From: Paenibacillus polymyxa
GTDB taxonomy: Bacteria; Bacillota; Bacilli; Paenibacillales; Paenibacillaceae
Direction: 5' to 3'
NCBI RefSeq assembly: GCF_018614975.1
Contig: NZ_JAGGNR010000011.1
Location: 248,001 to 312,000 of the forward strand
DNA: 64,000 nucleotides
Shown here: positions 49,392-58,352 of the stretch, piece by piece
Layout of the letters: each line of letters begins with the position of its first letter
Numbering within the stretch: position 1 is the stretch's first letter
The notes under the pieces: generated by a model
Seen by the model: only the letters and a program-made list of their open reading frames with translations
Database searches by the model: none
Told to the model about the DNA's origin: nothing
Made by a program: the position numbers and the translations under genes

Positions 49392-49460
49392 AAATGTGAC
49401 AATTTACCAACATTTTTTTAATAACGCTTACAATTGAACCTTAAAAATGTGTGACAAATT
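49392..49460 (+). promoter_or_regulatory. Direct repeats upstream of the qcrABC promoter
   Basis: TGTGACAATTT (49395-49405) and TGTGACAAATT (49450-49460) are nearly identical and 55 bp apart. The second is centred about 42 nt before the predicted start point, a usual place for an activator. TTGTGA-like boxes are known for ResD, which controls qcr genes in B. subtilis; that assignment is inferred. Confidence 0.45.
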
Positions 49461-49461
49461 C

Positions 49462-49490
49462 TTGACGGTGTTCTAGGGCTACTATATGAT
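49462..49490 (+). promoter_or_regulatory. Sigma-A promoter of qcrABC
   Basis: TTGACG (49462-49467), a 17-nt spacer, TATGAT (49485-49490). The start point would be near 49497, 76 nt before the qcrA ATG. Confidence 0.75.
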
Positions 49491-49572
49491 TATGTATGTT
49501 CTAGTAAGTCGTGGAATTTATGAAAATGAAAACGTTTGAGAGAGTTGGCTGAAAAAGGGGGTTGGAGACAGT

Positions 49573-50115
49573 ATGAGCAGTGAGCATGACCACCACGAAG
49601 CTTCATTGAAATTGCCAAGCCGCATGGAGATGTCACGCAGGCAGTTTTTGACGTACACGCTTGGTGGAGCTACAGCCTACATGGCCGCCGGTGCAATTCT
49701 TCCTATGGTTCGTTTTGCGGTGGACCCGATTTTGCAACATAAGGGAGAAGGCACCTCTGTCAAAGTAGCTGAAATCAGCAAAATTACGAATGAGCCTCAA
49801 GAATTCACCTTTGAACTTAAACAACAGGATGGATGGTATCTGAGTAATGCATCGTTAGTGGCGTGGATTCGCAAAGACGAGCAGGGCAAAATTTATGCAC
49901 TCTCACCTATCTGTAAACATCTGGGATGTACAGTAGGCTGGAATAGTGACAAGCAGTACCCTGACGAGTATCATTGCCCCTGCCATGGCGCGCACTATGA
50001 CAAGGAAGGGAAGAATCTTGCCGTAGCCCCCAAACCGCTGGATGAGTACGTAGTCAAGGAAGAGCAGGGTTGGGTATATCTGGGCGACATTGTTCCGAAC
50101 ACCCGAGTGAATTAG
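49573..50115 (+). CDS. qcrA: Menaquinol:cytochrome c reductase iron-sulfur (Rieske) subunit
   Basis: QcrA is the Rieske 2Fe-2S subunit of the bc-type complex that passes electrons from menaquinol toward cytochrome c. The 180-residue protein has a Tat-type signal anchor (MSRRQFLTYTLGGATAYMAA) and the cluster ligands CKHLGC near 116-121 and CPCHGA near 137-142. GGGGTTGGAG precedes the ATG. It is the first gene of qcrABC and acts on the outer face of the membrane. Confidence 0.96.
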   Translation: MSSEHDHHEASLKLPSRMEMSRRQFLTYTLGGATAYMAAGAILPMVRFAVDPILQHKGEGTSVKVAEISKITNEPQEFTFELKQQDGWYLSNASLVAWIRKDEQGKIYALSPICKHLGCTVGWNSDKQYPDEYHCPCHGAHYDKEGKNLAVAPKPLDEYVVKEEQGWVYLGDIVPNTRVN

Positions 50116-50130
50116 GAGGCGTGAACGCAG

Positions 50131-50802
50131 ATGTTTAAAAATGTCTATGACTGGATTGACGAGCGTCTTGACATCACGCCAATCTGGCGGGACGTTGCGG
50201 ATCATGAAGTTCCAGAGCATGTAAATCCGGCTCATCACTTTTCCGCATTCGTGTACTGCTTTGGTGGATTGACGTTCTTTATTACTGTTATTCAGATTCT
50301 GTCAGGCATGTTCCTGACCATGTATTATGTACCTGATATTATCAATGCCTACGCAAGTGTGGAGTACCTGCAGACCAAAGTAGCCTTCGGCCAAATTGTT
50401 CGCGGCATGCACCACTGGGGAGCCAGTCTGGTTATCGTAATGATGTTCTTACATACGATGCGTGTGTTCTTTACAGGCTCTTACAAGGCACCGCGTGAAA
50501 TGAACTGGGTTGTCGGCATGCTGATCTTTTTCGTCATGTTAGGTCTGGGGCTGACAGGTTACTTGTTGCCATGGGATAACAAAGCCTATTTTGCAACAAA
50601 AGTAACCCTGGAGATTGCCAATACGGTTCCTTGGCTGGGACCAATTATCAAAGAATTCCTGCAAGGCGGTACGATTGTCGGTGCACAGACACTAACCCGA
50701 TTCTTTGCCCTGCATGTATTCTTCCTCCCCGCTGTGCTTCTGGTGCTTCTGGTCGGACACTTTATCATGATCCGCAGACAGGGCATTTCGGGACCACTAT
50801 AA
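50131..50802 (+). CDS. qcrB: Menaquinol:cytochrome c reductase cytochrome b subunit
   Basis: QcrB is the short (b6-like) cytochrome b with four membrane helices that binds two b hemes and one more covalent heme. The 223-residue protein has the heme His pairs in RGMHHWGASL and FLHTMRVF, and in FFALHVFFLP and VGHFIM. The quinone-site segment GYLLPWDNKAYFAT is also present. AGGAGGCG precedes the ATG. It is followed 22 nt later by qcrC. Confidence 0.97.
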   Translation: MFKNVYDWIDERLDITPIWRDVADHEVPEHVNPAHHFSAFVYCFGGLTFFITVIQILSGMFLTMYYVPDIINAYASVEYLQTKVAFGQIVRGMHHWGASLVIVMMFLHTMRVFFTGSYKAPREMNWVVGMLIFFVMLGLGLTGYLLPWDNKAYFATKVTLEIANTVPWLGPIIKEFLQGGTIVGAQTLTRFFALHVFFLPAVLLVLLVGHFIMIRRQGISGPL

Positions 50803-50824
50803 ACGATAGAAGGGAGGAATCGCA

Positions 50825-51709
50825 ATGGCTCACGGACATAAGAAGGATGATGAGGAAAAGGTTATCTTTGTCGGTGATTCACGGGTCCGTAAAGGGGCGG
50901 GATTTATTACCCCTCCTGATTACACGGCGTATCCTGGCAAATCCGAAGCCTTTATTCCCAACTTCCTGCTGAAAGAATGGATGGTTGGTGTCGTTGTATT
51001 GGTGGGGATTCTGGTACTAACGATCTCAGAACCTGCACCTTTGGGCTATCCGGCCAATCCAAGCGCATCCGTAATTCCTATGCCGGACTGGTACTTCCTT
51101 TTTCTATATCAGTACTTGAAGTATCCATACGCATCGGGCGATTACGTTTTGCTCGGGGTACTGGGGGTCAGCGGAGTCGCTTTTGGAGCTTTGCTGCTGG
51201 CACCATTTCTGGACACAGGCAAGGAGCGGCGTTTCTATAAACGCCCAATTGCTTCATCACTGATGATTTTGTCGGTCATTTCTGTATTTTACCTGACAAA
51301 TGTAGCGTGGACTCACTACGAGCATGAGTTGGAAGCAAATGGACAGAAGCCTGAACATATTCAACGTGAAGAAGAAGCGCTGGAGAGGCGTGAACAGGGG
51401 CTCGCACCAGTTTCCAACGCACCCGGACAGCAAGAAGAAGTTGCGATCGTGGAACAGGATGATCCTGCAATGGAAACGTACAAAAAGGCTGGATGTATTG
51501 GTTGTCATGCGGCTGATATGAAGGGCGCAAGTGGACCTTCACTTCGGGGTGTGGGTGACAAGCATAGCCAGGAAGAGATTCTGACCATTATCAAAGAAGG
51601 CTACAACGAGATGCAGCCTCAGTACAATAATGCTATTGCTCAAGGTGTTACGGATGAAGAGATCACTCATCTGACCGAATGGCTTGCGAAACAGAAAGCA
51701 GAACAGTAA
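50825..51709 (+). CDS. qcrC: Menaquinol:cytochrome c reductase subunit IV/cytochrome c fusion
   Basis: QcrC of Bacilli joins a subunit-IV-like membrane part to a cytochrome c domain. The 294-residue protein has three membrane helices in residues 50-170 (including the PEWY-like segment PMPDWYFLFLYQYLK). A charged linker follows, then a c-type heme domain with CIGCHAADMKGASGPSL near 222 and the axial Met in EGYNEMQPQYN. GGGAGG precedes the ATG. It completes the complex with qcrA and qcrB. Confidence 0.96.
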   Translation: MAHGHKKDDEEKVIFVGDSRVRKGAGFITPPDYTAYPGKSEAFIPNFLLKEWMVGVVVLVGILVLTISEPAPLGYPANPSASVIPMPDWYFLFLYQYLKYPYASGDYVLLGVLGVSGVAFGALLLAPFLDTGKERRFYKRPIASSLMILSVISVFYLTNVAWTHYEHELEANGQKPEHIQREEEALERREQGLAPVSNAPGQQEEVAIVEQDDPAMETYKKAGCIGCHAADMKGASGPSLRGVGDKHSQEEILTIIKEGYNEMQPQYNNAIAQGVTDEEITHLTEWLAKQKAEQ

Positions 51710-51726
51710 AATCGAAATAACCAATG

Positions 51727-51758
51727 AAACCTGATCGTTTATGCGGTCAGGTTTTTTT
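51727..51758 (+). terminator. Intrinsic terminator of qcrABC
   Basis: ACCTGA (51729-51734) pairs with TCAGGT (51747-51752), followed by TTTTTT. Confidence 0.85.
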
Positions 51759-51820
51759 GAAGTGTTTTTTGGTCAGCACTGTAACGTGCACAACATGTGA
51801 AGAAGGAAGGGGCAGGGAAT

Positions 51821-52447
51821 GTGGCTTTATCGTATTTCTGGAGTAGGGAATTTCTAACCAATCGTTATTTCCTGTGGCTATTATTTTGGTGTAATGCGGT
51901 AGGAACGGTATACGGATACATCTGGTACGGAGAGCAAATGAAATTGACGCTGGCTGAGCAGCCGGTGTGGCAGATCGTATTTGTGCCGGATAGCCCAACA
52001 GCGAGTTTGTTTTTTACTTTAGCGTTGCTATGGGTCTTGTACCCACCACGGTCCATCATTATCAAACGGATCGGACATGTGATTCAGGCGCTTGCCGTGG
52101 TCACATCTGTGAAATATGGCGTGTGGGCCGTAGCCATTATTTTCGCTGGCTGGATGCAAGGCGGTACACAGCACTGGCAAGACTGGATGTTGATTGCTTC
52201 GCATAGTGCGATGGCAATTGAAGCTCTTATTTATGTACGTTTTTTCGGCTTCCGTTGGGCTGCCCTTGTCGTTGCAGGTCTCTGGACGCTGTGGAACGAT
52301 ACGATGGATTATACATATGATATTTACCCTTGGTTACCCGCTTCTCTCTATGATCATGTAGATGGTGTGCGTAATTTCACATTCGGACTGACACTGGTGA
52401 GCATTCTGTGCGCGTGGCTGGCCTTAAGACAGGCAAGACGTACCTGA
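51821..52447 (+). CDS. ypjA: DUF1405 family membrane protein (YpjA)
   Basis: The 208-residue protein has about six membrane segments. It shows the DUF1405 pattern with LLFWCNAVGTVYGYIWYG near 22-40, FVPDSPTASLFF near 58, LYPPR, and NDTMDYTYDIYPWLP near 160. The function is unknown; the gene follows qcrC in Bacillus as well. The start is GTG 51821, preceded by GGAAGGGG; an upstream GTG at 51797 has no site. Confidence 0.85.
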   Translation: MALSYFWSREFLTNRYFLWLLFWCNAVGTVYGYIWYGEQMKLTLAEQPVWQIVFVPDSPTASLFFTLALLWVLYPPRSIIIKRIGHVIQALAVVTSVKYGVWAVAIIFAGWMQGGTQHWQDWMLIASHSAMAIEALIYVRFFGFRWAALVVAGLWTLWNDTMDYTYDIYPWLPASLYDHVDGVRNFTFGLTLVSILCAWLALRQARRT

Positions 52448-52490
52448 TCTTGACCTCATACTTTGGAGAGAGAATAACACGTCTCATGAA

Positions 52491-52517
52491 AAGTCGCTAT
52501 TTTAGCGGCTTTTTTTG
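52491..52517 (+). terminator. Intrinsic terminator of ypjA
   Basis: AAGTCGCTA (52491-52499) pairs with TAGCGGCTT (52503-52511), followed by TTTTT. Confidence 0.85.
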
Positions 52518-52687
52518 TGTCCATATTGTGCTAGTTCATGGCTTGAAAATCAAGGATATCTCCGTTCTGCACCTTATAATAAAATTGAAACTGGATTTTT
52601 TTAATTATTTTCCATAATTACTCAATATTGAAAGAGGTGACGAGTGATCTGCTTTGTCAGATAATCCGGAGAGGGATGGTGACATGT

Positions 52688-54433
52688 ATGACGAAAAGAA
52701 CAAGAATAGTAAAACTATTAACTGTATTTTTGATAGCGTTATCAATTTCATATCAAGTTGATGATGGGAATTCTCAAGCCAATGCCACTCCACAAACTCC
52801 ATCTCAGGCATATGTGCAGAAAATGGGTAAAGGCTGGAACGTATTCAACACCTATGACAGTTTTAGAACCGACGATCTCTCCCTGTCTGACGAAACCTCC
52901 TGGGGGCAACCAAAAGTAACCCAAGAATTAATATTATCAGCGAAAGCAAAAGGCTTTGATAGTATTCGGATTCCAATGACTGCCTATACAAGGTATACAC
53001 TTGGTGCAGATGGACACTATGTAATCCATTCCGAATGGTTGGCCAAATATGAGCAAGTGGTTGATTGGGCCGTTGATGCAGACCTGTATGTGATGATCAA
53101 CCTTCATCATGATTCCTGGACATGGCTTTCCAATTGGGATGGAAATAAGGCGTCAGAGGAATATATCAGATATGTAGATCTCTGGACGCAGCTTGCTAAT
53201 CATTTTAAGAATGAACCTGAGCGGGTCATGTTTGAGACCATGAATGAACCTTATTTCGAAAATGATACCGGAACCGTCACCAAACAGGATAAATTGGATA
53301 TGATCAATCAGGCTGCATATGATGTTATCCGCAGCTCTGGTGGAAATAATGCAACAAGAATGATTGTTATTCCAACGTATTCTACGAGCGCAGATATGGA
53401 TAAAGCCGATGCAGCCTATCATTTTATCACGGGGCTGAACGATCCAAACTTAATCGCCACTGTGCATTTTTATAGCGACTGGGTCTTCAGCGGCAACTTG
53501 GGGAGAACGGGCTTTGATGAAAAGCTTTACGATGGAATTCAAGATACGCCAAGAAGTAATATAGACCAGATGTTTAACACATTAAATCATGCCTTAATTT
53601 CCAAGGGGATTGGAGTTGTCATTGGTGAATATGGCTGGTTATCCCCTGATGATGGCGCGGCGAAAATGCAGTCAGGTGAAAAACGGAAATATCTTGAATA
53701 TCTGAACTACAAGGCATCCCAATATGGAGTTAGCTCAATGATATGGCCAGGTGCGTTTTGGCGAGTTCCACCTTTTGACTGGCATGATGAATATGGAACT
53801 ACCATTCAAGTAGCCAATATGAAACAGCGTTCTTCCTATTCCACAGGTTTGAATGAAATCTATGTGAATCAGCAAGCTGCAAACGATATTCAAATTCCGC
53901 TTACTCTGAATGGAAATAGCTTTAAGCACATTAAAGAAGTCCCCAAAAAATATTACTCATTTGATAAAGCTACCTCAACACTTACGATCTCTAAAGAATT
54001 TATAAACGAGAAATTCAATCAGGCTTCAAACGGCACCATTGCTGATATGGTTTTTGAATTCTCAAAAGGCGCAGAATGGCATCAGCTTATTATCAAACAT
54101 TCAACACCTGTGTTTGGAACGACAGCAGGCACAATAACAGAGGGAATCGTCATTCCGGTCCAATATAACGGGACCAACGTAAGACGTGCCTCACTTCTCG
54201 ATGAATCTGGTAACCGAATTGGCGGCAATGCCTGGTTTCCATATATGAAGTTTGGCAGTGATTTTACAGCTGACTATACGGATGGAACATTCACCCTCTT
54301 GAAAGATGCATTTGACGGCTTGGTTGCGGATGGCAGAATGAAGGTCAGGATCGAATTTTACGATGGGCAGAGTATGAACTATTCCATTCAAAAAATCGGA
54401 AATAATGTAACAGGTTTAGGTATCGTTTTCTAG
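52688..54433 (+). CDS. Secreted GH5 endoglucanase (cellulase) with C-terminal carbohydrate-binding modules
   Basis: The 581-residue protein has a Sec signal peptide (residues ~1-33) and a GH5 catalytic domain. The start is GKGWNVFNTYDSF; IRIPMTAYTRY and MINLHHDSW are active-site strands. The acid/base Glu is in ETMNEPYF (about residue 187) and the nucleophile Glu in VVIGEYGWL (about 314). Residues ~385-475 (IQIPLTLNGNSF...) look like a CBM_X2/Ig-like module, and ~480-581 like a CBM46-type module, an arrangement known from Bacillus Cel5B. ATG 52688 was chosen. It interrupts the ypjA-ypjB order of Bacillus and seems richer in A/T than its neighbours. Confidence 0.9.
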   Translation: MTKRTRIVKLLTVFLIALSISYQVDDGNSQANATPQTPSQAYVQKMGKGWNVFNTYDSFRTDDLSLSDETSWGQPKVTQELILSAKAKGFDSIRIPMTAYTRYTLGADGHYVIHSEWLAKYEQVVDWAVDADLYVMINLHHDSWTWLSNWDGNKASEEYIRYVDLWTQLANHFKNEPERVMFETMNEPYFENDTGTVTKQDKLDMINQAAYDVIRSSGGNNATRMIVIPTYSTSADMDKADAAYHFITGLNDPNLIATVHFYSDWVFSGNLGRTGFDEKLYDGIQDTPRSNIDQMFNTLNHALISKGIGVVIGEYGWLSPDDGAAKMQSGEKRKYLEYLNYKASQYGVSSMIWPGAFWRVPPFDWHDEYGTTIQVANMKQRSSYSTGLNEIYVNQQAANDIQIPLTLNGNSFKHIKEVPKKYYSFDKATSTLTISKEFINEKFNQASNGTIADMVFEFSKGAEWHQLIIKHSTPVFGTTAGTITEGIVIPVQYNGTNVRRASLLDESGNRIGGNAWFPYMKFGSDFTADYTDGTFTLLKDAFDGLVADGRMKVRIEFYDGQSMNYSIQKIGNNVTGLGIVF

Positions 54434-54526
54434 ATGAAGGGTCACAAGTCGAGTAGGTAAGGAATCGTCCTCTGCTTGTTCTAACGAACTGTCCCTCGCC
54501 ATACATTGGTGGTGGGAGGGATGTCC

Positions 54527-55396
54527 ATGAAGAGAACGTTTGGGATCAAAACGGGCTTACTGGTGGTATCGTTCATGGCTCTGCTGCTTTGGACGAATTT
54601 AGCATATCGTGTATCCGCGCAAAGTGAAGCATTGAATTCGAATTCAGATGAGCAAGTGTCCACGAGCAATTCAATTGCACAACTTAATGAGGAAGCAGCC
54701 GTATTGTATCGTCAGGCGCTCGAGAATAATATTGAAGAAGTGCGTGGAAGCATTTTGCGTATCAGTAAAAGTCTGGAGCATATCTCCTTTGAGGGACAAA
54801 CAACAGTTGAGGGCATTCACGCCTTGTCCGAAACCATAGTTGAAGTGAAACAAGCCGTTGTGAAGGTGAAAAATGACGATGCTTCTCTTCAGCAGTCCTC
54901 TGCCAAACTCAGACTTGCAGCAGATAGTCTCGCGAATCCAACCAAGCCTTTATGGTTGCAGTATTATAAAATCGTGAAAAACGATCTGGACGCTTTATCC
55001 GCTGCTACAAATCAAGGGCAAACTGCGGCTGTACTGGCAAACCGCTACGCCATTCTGGAGGAGCATTATGAGACGATTCGTCCTGCCGCACTGATTCGCC
55101 GTGAACCGTATGAGATCGCCCAGATGGACGCCTGGTTATCTCATACCAAAGGGCTTACCACAGCCAAGCAGCCTGATCTGGCTCAGTTAAAGAGTATGGT
55201 AGGCCATGGGGAGGAGCTGGTGAACCAGTTATTTGGTCGCGAGAAAGACGAGAGTGCCTTTGTACCGTTTGTACAGGGTCCTGATCGCAGGGCAGCCGGG
55301 CTGCTCATTAGTTCGGTTATTGTGGCGACGTTAAGTTACGCCGGATATCGTAAATATCGTGCGCAGCAGCAGGGGATTTTTCCTTTTCGGCGCTAG
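54527..55396 (+). CDS. ypjB: Sporulation protein YpjB
   Basis: The 289-residue protein has a signal peptide (residues ~8-28), a long helical, probably extracytoplasmic part, and a C-terminal membrane helix near 262-278 followed by RKYRAQQQG. The conserved KPLWLQYYKIVKNDLDAL segment and the end match YpjB of Bacillus, a protein linked to sporulation with no known activity. ATG 54527 is preceded by GGGAGGG. It lies between the inserted GH5 gene and the convergent YitT-family gene. Confidence 0.8.
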   Translation: MKRTFGIKTGLLVVSFMALLLWTNLAYRVSAQSEALNSNSDEQVSTSNSIAQLNEEAAVLYRQALENNIEEVRGSILRISKSLEHISFEGQTTVEGIHALSETIVEVKQAVVKVKNDDASLQQSSAKLRLAADSLANPTKPLWLQYYKIVKNDLDALSAATNQGQTAAVLANRYAILEEHYETIRPAALIRREPYEIAQMDAWLSHTKGLTTAKQPDLAQLKSMVGHGEELVNQLFGREKDESAFVPFVQGPDRRAAGLLISSVIVATLSYAGYRKYRAQQQGIFPFRR

Positions 55397-55423
55397 TTGG
55401 ATATGAAGTTGATCGTGGTATAT

Positions 55424-55488
55424 AAAAAAAAGACCTCTTTCCAGCATGAACAGCCCCGGTAACGGCTCTTCATGTGAAAAGAGGTTTT
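55424..55488. terminator. Bidirectional terminator between ypjB and the YitT-family gene
   Basis: GACCTCTTT (55432-55440) pairs with AAAAGAGGTT (55477-55486), with an inner CATGAA/TTCATG stem. A-runs on the left and T-runs on the right allow function on both strands. Confidence 0.85.
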
Positions 55489-55510
55489 CTTGTAGTTTCT
55501 GTATAGTGCA

Positions 55511-56380
55511 TTAACTTTCTTTGAAACCTTCTCCATGTACATCGTGAACATCGCTGATGATGACAAAAGCTCTGGGGTCAATGGAACGTACAATGGTCTG
55601 CAGTCGTCTGAACTCTTGCCTGGAGATCACGCAGTAGGCCATGTGTTTGGCCTGTTTAGAGTACGCTCCAATGGCTGGAATAAGGGTAACACCACGATCC
55701 ATATCCCGTGTGATCTGGTCCGCAATCTCGGGTGCATGGTCACTAATGATCATAAATGCCCGGGCAGAATATGCACCTTCCTGAATAAAGTCGATGACTT
55801 TGGAGGCGATGAATACAGCTACGAGCGTATACAGGATTTTTTCTTTGGGGATGTAGATGAGAGAGAGCCCGATAATGATGAAGTCGATGCCCAGTAATAC
55901 TCGTCCCATACTCCACCCATACTTGCGGTTGAGAATACGAGCAATGATGTCTGAACCGCCCGTCGTTCCACCCCAACGAAATACGATGCCAAGACCGGCT
56001 CCAAGGGTGACACCTGCATATAGTGCTGCTAACAGTAAGTCATTCTCGGTATGTAATGGTTCAATCCAGCCCAGATGAATCAACTTCTCAAACAACCATA
56101 GAAAAACGGTCAGTGCCCCGATTCCAATACCCGTATAGATCATCTGTCTGCCGCCCAAGATTTTGAGCCCGATCAAAAAGAGGGGAACATTCAGAATCAA
56201 GGTTGTAAGTGAAGGTGAGATGCCAAAAGCGTAATTGATCAGCACCGTAACCCCGGTGAGGCCGCCTTCCATAAGCTGGTTGGGGATAATGAAATAGAGG
56301 AGCCCAAAGGCATATAAGGCTGTACCCAGCAGGATGGGCAGAACCAGTTTAACTTGAACCCAGGTTTTGGAAGTGCTCAT
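55511..56380 (-). CDS. YitT family membrane protein (YpjC-like)
   Basis: The 289-residue protein has five to six membrane helices in residues 10-175 with the family patterns GLLYFIIPNQLMEGGLTGV and GIVFRWGGTTGGSDIIARIL. A C-terminal cytoplasmic DUF2179 domain (about 205-285) contains GVTLIPAIGAYS and ISRQEFRRLQTIV. The function is unknown. The gene is transcribed against its neighbours, as ypjC in Bacillus lies between ypjB and ypjD. A promoter is possible on the minus strand with -10 TATACT (56438-56433). Confidence 0.88.
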   Translation of the reverse strand: MSTSKTWVQVKLVLPILLGTALYAFGLLYFIIPNQLMEGGLTGVTVLINYAFGISPSLTTLILNVPLFLIGLKILGGRQMIYTGIGIGALTVFLWLFEKLIHLGWIEPLHTENDLLLAALYAGVTLGAGLGIVFRWGGTTGGSDIIARILNRKYGWSMGRVLLGIDFIIIGLSLIYIPKEKILYTLVAVFIASKVIDFIQEGAYSARAFMIISDHAPEIADQITRDMDRGVTLIPAIGAYSKQAKHMAYCVISRQEFRRLQTIVRSIDPRAFVIISDVHDVHGEGFKES

Positions 56381-56403
56381 AAGATCCCTCGCTGTAGTAA
56401 ATT

Positions 56404-56425
56404 TAGAATGAAGAAGTTATCATTC
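56404..56425. repeat. Inverted repeat overlapping the leader of the YitT-family gene
   Basis: AGAATGA (56404-56410), 8 nt, TCATTCT (56419-56425). It lies between the predicted -10 and the start codon of the minus-strand gene and could be a repressor site. The pattern is only loosely similar to a Fur box. Confidence 0.45.
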
Positions 56426-56552
56426 TCATCTAGTATACCTGTTTATTGATTCTTTAAAAATGATTTGTCGCTGATGATGGTGGAAGTGAATCTAAATAAC
56501 TGATATTATTAGGGACAAATACGACATCATTTCAAAAGGAGAATCCGTTCTC

Positions 56553-56882
56553 ATGGAGAAAAGCATCGCAGAAATGCAGCGTGAGGTTGATCAATATATC
56601 TCCCAGTTCAAGGAGGGGTATTTCAGTCCTCTGGCTATGTTGGCCCGGATGTCTGAAGAGGTTGGGGAGCTTGCCAGGGAAGTGAATCATGAGTTCGGCG
56701 AGAAGCCGAAGAAGTCTTCCGAAGCAGCCAATTCCATTGAACTTGAGCTTGGAGATATTTTATTTATCACGATTTGTTTTGCGAACTCACTGGGAATTGA
56801 TCTGGCTGAGGCGCACGATAAAGTCTTGCATAAATTTAACACCCGCGATGCCAATCGGTGGACTCCCAAAAACACCGATTAG
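56553..56882 (+). CDS. ypjD: MazG-type nucleotide pyrophosphohydrolase (YpjD)
   Basis: The 109-residue protein is an all-alpha NTP pyrophosphatase. The metal-binding pattern is MSEEVGELAREVNHEFG (ExxE) near 37-53 and ELELGDILFITICFANSLG (ExxD) near 71-89. It probably removes pyrophosphate from abnormal or dCTP-like nucleotides. AAGGAGAA precedes the ATG. It is upstream of the TPR gene as the first gene of a likely operon toward dapB. Confidence 0.9.
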   Translation: MEKSIAEMQREVDQYISQFKEGYFSPLAMLARMSEEVGELAREVNHEFGEKPKKSSEAANSIELELGDILFITICFANSLGIDLAEAHDKVLHKFNTRDANRWTPKNTD

Positions 56883-56932
56883 GCATAGATTACATATGCT
56901 GTACCATCACCCGATCGGGGAGGGTCAGCTTA

Positions 56933-57457
56933 ATGATGAAACCGGAAGAATACATGCAGCAGGCTTACCGCTGTATATTGCAAAATGATTTTGAGCAGGC
57001 GATTCGTTGGTTTGAGTCAGCCATTCACGCTCATCCAAAACATGCGGAGTTATATTATCGCTGTTCCATTACACACGCGCGCAGCAAGCATCTGGTTCCA
57101 GCGCTTGAATATGCGCGTAAGGCAGTTGGATTGTCGCCAGGAACAGAAGAGTATATTTTACATCTGCAGACGTTGGAAGCAAAACAATTGACCTCCAGAG
57201 CGAAGTTGCTGTTGGAGCAGACAGGTATTGCAACACAGGAGCGCTATGTGCAAGCGTCTACGCTTCTGCAAGAAGCGGTCAAACTTGATCCGCTTTCAGT
57301 GGAAGCTCATGTTATGCTTGCGCTGGCTTACAGTGATTTGAATGAATTTAACTATGCAATTCAGGCGCTGCGTGAGGCAATTTTGCTGGACCCGCAGAAT
57401 GGGCAACTGCATCAGATGTTACAGGAAATCAAGCAACGTATGAAATCCATTCAATAA
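56933..57457 (+). CDS. Tetratricopeptide repeat protein
   Basis: The 174-residue protein contains about four TPR units: near 6-40 (AYRCILQNDFEQAIRWFESAI), 41-74 (AELYYRCSITHARSKHLVPAL), 105-135 and 137-170 (AHVMLALAYSDLNEFNYAIQAL). TPRs form a scaffold for protein contacts; the partner is unknown. GGGGAGGG precedes ATG 56933. It lies between ypjD and dapB. Confidence 0.88.
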   Translation: MMKPEEYMQQAYRCILQNDFEQAIRWFESAIHAHPKHAELYYRCSITHARSKHLVPALEYARKAVGLSPGTEEYILHLQTLEAKQLTSRAKLLLEQTGIATQERYVQASTLLQEAVKLDPLSVEAHVMLALAYSDLNEFNYAIQALREAILLDPQNGQLHQMLQEIKQRMKSIQ

Positions 57458-57537
57458 GAATTCATTTTGCAAAGATTTCTTTCGAGTTGATATGGATTCA
57501 ACGATATGATCTAACATAGCGAGGAGATGCAGTCAAT

Positions 57538-58341
57538 ATGAGTGAAGTAATCAGAGTTGCCGTGATCGGAGCGGCTGGCCGTATGGGCCGTGAAGTTGTG
57601 AAATTGGTACTTCAGGACCCGGAATTGGAGCTTGCAGCGGCTGTCAACCGCTCCGGAGCAGGCACGGATGCAGGAACCCTTGTTGGTTTGCCGGAGTGTG
57701 GGGTGCTGGTGACTGATGATATCGAAATGGCTTTTGCCGAAACAAAACCTCAGGTTATGGTGGATTTTACAGTGCCGCAATATGCTTTTACACATACCGA
57801 GATCGCGATCCGTCATGGAGTCAGACCTGTCATGGGTGTTACCGGCTTTACGCCGGAGCAAATTGAACAGTTGGACAAGCAATGTCAGGACAAAGGAATT
57901 GGAGGGCTTATTGCCCCTAACTTCTCGATCGGTGCCATTCTGATGATGCGATTCGCAGCACAGGCTGCCAAACATATGCCGAATGTGGAGATTATCGAAT
58001 ATCACGGGGACCAGAAGCTGGATGCTCCTTCCGGAACAGCGATCAAAACTGCCGAACTGATTGCTGCCAATCGGGAAGAACTTCGTCAGGGTAATCCAAA
58101 TGAGGAAGAAACCATTGAAGGCTCACGCGGCGGTTATTACAACGGCTTCCGAATTCACAGTGTACGATTGCCTGGTGTATTCGCGCAGCAGGAAGTTGTT
58201 TTCGGAGACTATGGACAGTCACTCAAAATTCGCCATGACTCCTACGAGCGCGCAGGTTATATGCCTGGTGTTAAGATTGGTGTGCAGAAGGTTATGGAAT
58301 ATACAGGAATGATCTACGGATTTGACCACTTTATTGACTAA
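57538..58341 (+). CDS. dapB: 4-hydroxy-tetrahydrodipicolinate reductase
   Basis: DapB reduces HTPA to tetrahydrodipicolinate in lysine, diaminopimelate and, in spore formers, dipicolinate supply. The 267-residue protein has [15 protein letters not shown] near 9-23, GVTGFTPEQ near 99, [13 protein letters not shown] near 125, and the catalytic [15 protein letters not shown] near 153. GAGGAGATG precedes the ATG. It is followed 11 nt later by mgsA. Confidence 0.97.
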   Translation: MSEVIRVAVIGAAGRMGREVVKLVLQDPELELAAAVNRSGAGTDAGTLVGLPECGVLVTDDIEMAFAETKPQVMVDFTVPQYAFTHTEIAIRHGVRPVMGVTGFTPEQIEQLDKQCQDKGIGGLIAPNFSIGAILMMRFAAQAAKHMPNVEIIEYHGDQKLDAPSGTAIKTAELIAANREELRQGNPNEEETIEGSRGGYYNGFRIHSVRLPGVFAQQEVVFGDYGQSLKIRHDSYERAGYMPGVKIGVQKVMEYTGMIYGFDHFID

Positions 58342-58352
58342 AGGAGATTGTC

